This document shows positions 59,803 through 64,000 of a stretch of 64,000 nt of DNA, in pieces (the first letter of the stretch is position 1; every line of letters starts with the position of its first letter). This stretch comes from Streptomyces buecherae (GTDB lineage Bacteria > Actinomycetota > Actinomycetes > Streptomycetales > Streptomycetaceae), in the NCBI RefSeq assembly GCF_014295035.1, contig NZ_CP060404.1, positions 8,100,501-8,164,500 of the forward strand, written 5' to 3'. Below the pieces are notes generated by a model that did not search any database, had not been told where the DNA came from, and was given only the letters and a program-made list of their open reading frames with translations. Made by a program: the position numbers and the translations under genes.

Positions 59803-60861
59803 TCACGGGCGGGCCGCCAGGCCCAACTCCTCCGGTCCCAGGTCCGCGAAGAACCGCTCCACGTCGGCCGGGCTCACCTCCGCGAGGTGGGCCGGACTCC
59901 AGCGGGGCCGGCGGTCCTTGTCGACCACCTGCGCGCGCACGCCCTCCACCAGGTCCGGCGTGGTCAGCGCGGCGCAGGAGACCCGGTACTCCTGGTCCAG
60001 GACCGGCTCCAGGGCGCCGAGTCGCCGGGCCCGGCGCAGCGCGCTCAGGGTCACCTTCAGCGCGGTGGGCGACTTGCCCGCGACGCGCTCCGCCGCCTCC
60101 TTGGCCGCCGGCACGCCGCAGTCGCGCAGCCGGGTCAAGATCTCCTCGACGGAGTCGGCGGCGTAGCACGCGTCGATCCACTCGCGGTGCTCGTCCCACT
60201 CGCTGGCCGGCGTCGGCGCGGCGAACCGATCCACCGCCTCCGCCGGCGTGTCGGTCTCCAACGCGGCCTTGAACGCGTCCAGTCGCTCGGCCGGTACGAA
60301 GTGGTCCGCGAAGCCGCACGCGATGGCGCCACCCGCCGCCATCCGGTCCGTGGTCAGCGCCAGGTGCGTGCCCAACTCGCCGGGCGCGGAGGCCAACAGG
60401 TGCGTGCCGCCCACGTCGGGCACGAAGCCGATGCCGACCTCCGGCATCGCGACCGTCGAACGCTCGGTCACCACGCGCACCCCGCCGTGCGCGGAGACCC
60501 CGACGCCGCCGCCCATCACGATGCCGTCCATGAGCGCCACGTACGGCTTGGGGTAGCGGGCGATGTGGGCGTTGAGCACGTACTCGTCGCGCCAGAACGC
60601 GCGGGAGGCGGTGCCGCCGGCGCGGGCGTCCTCGTAGATGGCCCGGATGTCGCCGCCCGCGCACAGGCCGCGCTCGCCGGCCCCCTCGATGACCACCGTG
60701 CGCACCGCGTCGTCGTGCTCCCACGCGGTCAGCGCGGCGTCGAGGGCGCGCACCATGGCGTGGCTGAGGGAGTTGAGGGCCTTGGGGCGGTTGAGGGTCA
60801 GCGTGGCGGACCTGCCGCGCACGCGGGTCAGGACGTCTTCGGCGGCGGGGGAGTGGTTCAT
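59803..60861 (-). CDS. Enoyl-CoA hydratase/3-hydroxyisobutyryl-CoA hydrolase-family protein
   Basis: A 352-residue crotonase-fold enzyme. The oxyanion-hole region GAGERGLCAGGDIRAIYEDA and YPKPYVALMDGIVMGGGVGVS are typical of the HIBCH branch, as are MPEVGIGFVPDVGGTHLLA (catalytic Glu/Asp) and the long C-terminal region ending in YRVSCAALTTPDLVEGVRAQVVDKDR...PRWSP. It hydrolyses 3-hydroxyisobutyryl-CoA in valine breakdown, whose product leads on to propionyl- and methylmalonyl-CoA; the proximity to mutAB-meaB is therefore sensible. The ATG at 60861 is chosen because homology starts at once; longer upstream open frame is not protein-like. Confidence 0.9.
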   Translation of the reverse strand: MNHSPAAEDVLTRVRGRSATLTLNRPKALNSLSHAMVRALDAALTAWEHDDAVRTVVIEGAGERGLCAGGDIRAIYEDARAGGTASRAFWRDEYVLNAHIARYPKPYVALMDGIVMGGGVGVSAHGGVRVVTERSTVAMPEVGIGFVPDVGGTHLLASAPGELGTHLALTTDRMAAGGAIACGFADHFVPAERLDAFKAALETDTPAEAVDRFAAPTPASEWDEHREWIDACYAADSVEEILTRLRDCGVPAAKEAAERVAGKSPTALKVTLSALRRARRLGALEPVLDQEYRVSCAALTTPDLVEGVRAQVVDKDRRPRWSPAHLAEVSPADVERFFADLGPEELGLAARP

Positions 60862-61108
60862 CGGTTCGCTCCGGTCGGGTCGCTCGCGACGGCGCGTCGC
60901 GTGGTCTCGATGGCTGGGCCTGGCGCGCTGCTGGTGCGATCCTCTCAACCGGGCCACGCCGCCCGGACACTCCCCCCGCCTCCGTCGGTCCCGTCGCGAT
61001 GGCCGGGCCGCGACGCCCGTGGACGGAACGGCTAGCCTGGTCCGCGCCCAGGCGTCGGGCGCCCCGACCGCGGGCCCCGGCCAGATGCGGAGAGGACGGC
61101 CGACACCG

Positions 61109-61942
61109 ATGCCCGAGCCCGCCAGGCCAGCGTCGCCCACCCAGGCGCTGCACACGGTCGCCCGGATCGGGCCGTTCTTCGCCGTCCGCACCGACCCACC
61201 GGGCCCGGCCGGCCCTCGGGCCGAGGGCTACGTGCCGCTCGCCGAGGTGTACGCCGCGGGCCCACCGGCAGCCGACCGCCTGGAGGCCGCCCCGCCCGCG
61301 TTGCGCCACCGCTACACCACGGTCGCGCGGCGGCTTGGCACCGACGAACTCCGGGTGGCGGCCTCGCTCAGCTTCCAGGGGCTGGCCGGGCGGCTGTGGT
61401 CGCTGGCGGTGGGCCGCGCCGCGCTGACCGGCCAGGCTCCCGACCTGGAGCCGAGGCGCCTGTGGTGGCACCCCGAGCACGGCGCCCCGCGCGAGCTGTG
61501 GCTGCCCGACGCCGACGCGCCGCCGGACCCCGTCGACCCCGTGCCAGCCGCGGACCTGGCCGAACGGGTGCGGGCCGAGGTCATCGACCAGCACCTGGCC
61601 CCGCTGCATCGGGTGGCCGCGGCGGCCTCCGGACTCTCGGGCGCCCTGCTGTGGGGGAACGCCGGCTCGGCGCTGGCCGGCGCCCTGGGCGTACTCCACG
61701 GCTGGCTGCACGCGCCGGCGCAGCCGGGCGACGGCATCACGACCGAGGACCGCGAGGCGGCCACGGTCCGCGCGCGGACGCTGGCCCGCGACCTGTTCGC
61801 CACCGAACCGCTGCGCTCCACCGGCCACTGGAGCCCGGGCCCCCGCCCGACGTTCCGGCGCGGCACCTGCTGCCTCTACTACCGGGTGCCGGGCGGCGGC
61901 CTGTGCGGCGACTGCGTCCTGCCCCGCGTGCCCGGACGCTGA
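61109..61942 (+). CDS. FhuF-like (2Fe-2S) ferric-iron reductase-type protein
   Basis: A 277-residue protein resembling siderophore-iron reductases of the FhuF type. The C-terminus has the diagnostic cysteine cluster RRGTCCLYYRVPGGGLCGDCVLPRV (CC-x10-C-x2-C) that holds a 2Fe-2S centre. An upstream conserved LLWGNAGSALAGAL segment is also family-like. It would release iron from ferric siderophores in the cytosol. ATG 61109 is one choice; in-frame ATG 61085 is the other, and the purine-rich GGAGAGGA lies between them (61089-61095). No siderophore transport gene is near. Confidence 0.82.
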   Translation: MPEPARPASPTQALHTVARIGPFFAVRTDPPGPAGPRAEGYVPLAEVYAAGPPAADRLEAAPPALRHRYTTVARRLGTDELRVAASLSFQGLAGRLWSLAVGRAALTGQAPDLEPRRLWWHPEHGAPRELWLPDADAPPDPVDPVPAADLAERVRAEVIDQHLAPLHRVAAAASGLSGALLWGNAGSALAGALGVLHGWLHAPAQPGDGITTEDREAATVRARTLARDLFATEPLRSTGHWSPGPRPTFRRGTCCLYYRVPGGGLCGDCVLPRVPGR

Positions 61943-62078
61943 CCCACGGCCGGCCCGCGAGCCCCGGGACCCGGCGGTGCCGGGGCCGGGGTCACTGCGC
62001 GGCGGCCCGGTCGCGGGCCGATCGCAGCAGGTCAGTAGAGTGCGGCTGCTGCCATCCCCGACCGCCGAGGTACCTCCC

Positions 62079-63467
62079 GTGAACGCCGACCCACCCGACG
62101 CACGCCCCGACGACGCCGGGCCAGTGACGGTCGTGGGCATCGGCGCCGACGGGTGGGGCGGGCTCACGGCCACCGCACGCGAGGCCCTGCGCGAGGCCCA
62201 GGTCCTGATCGGCGGGGCCCGCCAGCTCGACCTTGTCCCCGCCGACTGCCCCGGGCGCCGGGTCCCCTGGCCGTCCCCGCTGCGCCCCGCGGTCGCCGGC
62301 CTGCTCGCCGCGCACGCCGGGCACCGCGTCGCCGTCCTCGCCAGCGGAGACCCGTTCTGCTACGGCATCGGCCGGGCGCTGAGCGAGGAGTTGGGGGCCG
62401 AGCGGCTGCGCGTGCTGCCCCACCCCTCCTCCGTGGCGTACGCGTGCGCGCGGCTCGGCTGGCCGCAGGAGGACGCGGACGTGGTCAGCCTCGTCGGACG
62501 GCCGCTGGCCACGTTGCACCGCTGGCTCTTCGACCGGCGGCGGCTCCTCGTCCTGAGCGCCGGCGCCCACACCCCGGCCGAGGTCGCGGCCCTGCTGCGT
62601 GAGCGGGGCTTCGGACCGAGCACCCTGCGCGTACTCGAACAACTTGGCGGCGAGCGCGAGCGCCAGCTCGCCGGCACGGCCGACGACTGGCCGCACCCCC
62701 CGGGCGACGCCCTCAACGTGATCGCCGTCGAGTGCCGCGCCACCCCCGACGCGCCCCGGCTGGCCACCGTGCCCGGGCTGCCGGACGACGCGTACGAACA
62801 CGACGGCCAGCTCACCAAGCGCCGGGTACGCGCCGCGACGCTCGCCGCGCTCGCCCCGGCCCCCGGCGAACTGCTGTGGGACATCGGCGGCGGCTCGGGC
62901 TCCATCGCCATCGAGTGGCTGCGCGCGCACCGCGCCTGCCGGGCCCTGACCGTCGAACGCGACCCGGTGCGCTCGACGCGCATCGAGCGCAACGCGGCGG
63001 CCCTCGGCGTGCCGTCGCTGCGCGTGATCACCGGCAAGGCGCCCGACGCGCTGACCGAACTGCCCACGCCCGACGCCGTGTTCATCGGCGGCGGGCTGAC
63101 CACCCCCGACCTCCTGGAGACCTGCTGGGCCGCGCTGCCGGGCGGCGGCCGGCTGGTGGCCAACACGGTGACGCTGGAGTCGGAGGCGCTGCTGGCCGAC
63201 TGGTACCGGCGCCACGGCGGCGAACTCGTGCGCCTCACCGTCGCGCGCGCCGTCGCCGTCGGCGGCTTCACCGGCTGGCGCCAGGCCATGCCGGTCACCC
63301 AGTGGGCCGTGACCAAGAACGCCGAGGCCCCCCGCGCCGCCGGCCGCACAGCCATCCCCGCCAGCCGCTCAGCCACCCCTGCCGGCCGCACAGCCACCCC
63401 CGCCGGCCGCGCCGGCATCCCGGGCGCGGACCGCGCGGCCGGACCGGACCGAGGAGAAGAACGATGA
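62079..63467 (+). CDS. cobL: Precorrin-6Y C5,15-methyltransferase (decarboxylating), CbiE-CbiT fusion
   Basis: A 462-residue bifunctional cobalamin enzyme. Residues 10-205 are the CbiE domain (VTVVGIGADGWGGLTATARE, LASGDPFCYGIG), methylating C5. Residues 230-410 are CbiT (DAYEHDGQLTKRRVRAATLA, LLWDIGGGSGSIAIEWL SAM site), methylating C15 with decarboxylation. The last 50 residues are a heptad tandem repeat (AGRTAIP, ASRSATP, AGRTATP, AGRAGIP) that is outside the normal fold. GTG 62079 is the start. Its stop overlaps the ATG of cobM (ATGA), so the two are cotranslated in the corrin pathway. Confidence 0.95.
   Translation: MNADPPDARPDDAGPVTVVGIGADGWGGLTATAREALREAQVLIGGARQLDLVPADCPGRRVPWPSPLRPAVAGLLAAHAGHRVAVLASGDPFCYGIGRALSEELGAERLRVLPHPSSVAYACARLGWPQEDADVVSLVGRPLATLHRWLFDRRRLLVLSAGAHTPAEVAALLRERGFGPSTLRVLEQLGGERERQLAGTADDWPHPPGDALNVIAVECRATPDAPRLATVPGLPDDAYEHDGQLTKRRVRAATLAALAPAPGELLWDIGGGSGSIAIEWLRAHRACRALTVERDPVRSTRIERNAAALGVPSLRVITGKAPDALTELPTPDAVFIGGGLTTPDLLETCWAALPGGGRLVANTVTLESEALLADWYRRHGGELVRLTVARAVAVGGFTGWRQAMPVTQWAVTKNAEAPRAAGRTAIPASRSATPAGRTATPAGRAGIPGADRAAGPDRGEER
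63339..63422 (+). repeat. Four tandem 21-bp repeats in the 3' end of cobL
   Basis: Units start at 63339, 63360, 63381 and 63402. Units 1 to 3 differ at a few bases; unit 4 is more divergent. The period is a multiple of three, so copy-number changes would keep the frame. Confidence 0.85.
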
Positions 63468-64000
63468 CGGTGTACTTCATCGGTGCCGGCCCCGGCGCCG
63501 CCGACCTGATCACCCTGCGCGGCGCCCGCACCCTCGCGCGCTGCGCCGTCTGCCTGTACGCGGGCAGCCTGGTGCCGCGCGAACTGCTCGCCGAGTGCCC
63601 GCCGGACGCCCGCCTGGTGGACACCGCCCGGCTCGACCTCGACCAGATCACCGCCGAACTCGTCGCCGCCCACACCGCCGGGCACGACGTGGCCCGGCTG
63701 CACTCGGGCGACCCGTCGGTGTTCAGCGCGGTCGCCGAGCAGATGCGCCGACTGGACGCGGCCGGCGTGCCGTACGAGATGGTGCCCGGCGTGCCGGCGT
63801 TCGCGGCGGCGGCGGCGGCCCTCGGCCGCGAACTGACCGTGCCCACCGTCGGGCAGACCGTCATCCTCACCCGCGTCGCGCAGCGCGCCACACCCATGCC
63901 GGAGGGCGAGGACCTCGCCACCCTCGGCCGCAGCGGCGCCCTGCTCGTCGTCCACCTCGCGGCCCGCCACGTGGAACGGGTGGTGGCCGAGTTGCTCCCG
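63464..64000 (+). CDS. cobM: Precorrin-4 C11-methyltransferase, 3'-truncated by the window
   Basis: The first 179 residues of CobM/CbiF. The SAM-dependent tetrapyrrole methylase signatures are visible: VYFIGAGPGAADLITLRGAR at the N-terminus, LYAGSLVPRELLAECPP (typical of the C11 enzyme), and ARLHSGDPSVFSAVAEQMRRL. Near the right edge LTVPTVGQTVILTR is also family-specific. The enzyme adds the methyl group at C11 of precorrin-4. The ATG overlaps the cobL stop. The gene continues beyond base 64000, probably for another 70-80 codons, and further cobalamin genes may follow. Confidence 0.95.
   Translation, partial: MTVYFIGAGPGAADLITLRGARTLARCAVCLYAGSLVPRELLAECPPDARLVDTARLDLDQITAELVAAHTAGHDVARLHSGDPSVFSAVAEQMRRLDAAGVPYEMVPGVPAFAAAAAALGRELTVPTVGQTVILTRVAQRATPMPEGEDLATLGRSGALLVVHLAARHVERVVAELLP

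Noticed and set aside
61943..62078. A cobalamin riboswitch before cobL
   Set aside because: The 136-base gap lacks a recognisable B12 box and is too short for the usual element plus expression platform.

Overview
The window is a Streptomyces or close-relative chromosome segment. It is very GC-rich, with C/G-ending codons, abundant GTG starts, ATGA/GTGA start-stop overlaps, a bldA-type TTA codon in one regulator, and typical Streptomyces gene families (NgcEFG sugar importer, STAS antagonist, L,D-transpeptidase, fused ModBC, MutAB-MeaB, CobL/CobM). I see no rRNA, tRNA, CRISPR array or insertion sequence.

Layout. 1-5150: the end of one carbohydrate ABC permease pair, then the ngcEFG importer closed by a strong terminator. 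5274-7012: a cold-shock protein and a SalK-like protein. 7579-31039: a plus-strand biosynthetic gene cluster. 31297-39079: housekeeping and accessory genes (STAS, zinc-ribbon SDR, L,D-transpeptidase, TenA-like, PPOX-like, a proline-rich small protein, AraC regulator, secreted dioxygenase, VOC protein). 39076-45315: phosphoketolase with a membrane protein, aldehyde dehydrogenase, and a PLP decarboxylase. 45500-48056: a decaying amino-sugar polysaccharide locus (two pseudogenes, an epimerase and a GH114 lipoprotein). 48837-52386: a molybdate operon. 52785-53588: a phosphopantetheinyl transferase. 53733-58976: mutA-mutB-meaB. 59029-61942: small metabolic genes. 62079 to the end: cobL-cobM, cut by the window edge.

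The cluster at 7579-31039 is the main discovery. An EntF-like first module (C-A-PCP, specificity code read as serine) is followed by a second module whose adenylation domain (glycine-like code) is interrupted twice, by a luciferase-like monooxygenase and by a methyltransferase. That adenylation domain is also split between two proteins: its last piece with the A10 lysine begins the next gene, which continues PCP - thioester reductase - cytochrome P450 in one open frame. Next come AT-ACP-ACP, KS-CLF and KR-DH proteins that together resemble a dissociated polyunsaturated-fatty-acid-type iterative synthase without an enoyl reductase, then an MFS exporter, a type II thioesterase and a TauD-like oxygenase. 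The simplest reading is an unsaturated or polyene acyl chain transferred to Ser, extended by an oxidised and/or methylated Gly, and released reductively. I do not recognise a known product.

Functional links elsewhere: the Sfp-type transferase at 52785 could activate the carrier proteins; the cobalamin genes at the right end supply the cofactor needed by methylmalonyl-CoA mutase, which links to malonyl/methylmalonyl precursor supply; the molybdate operon is preceded by a promoter with an adjacent palindrome. Functions are inferred from motifs and recalled family knowledge only; no database search was run.
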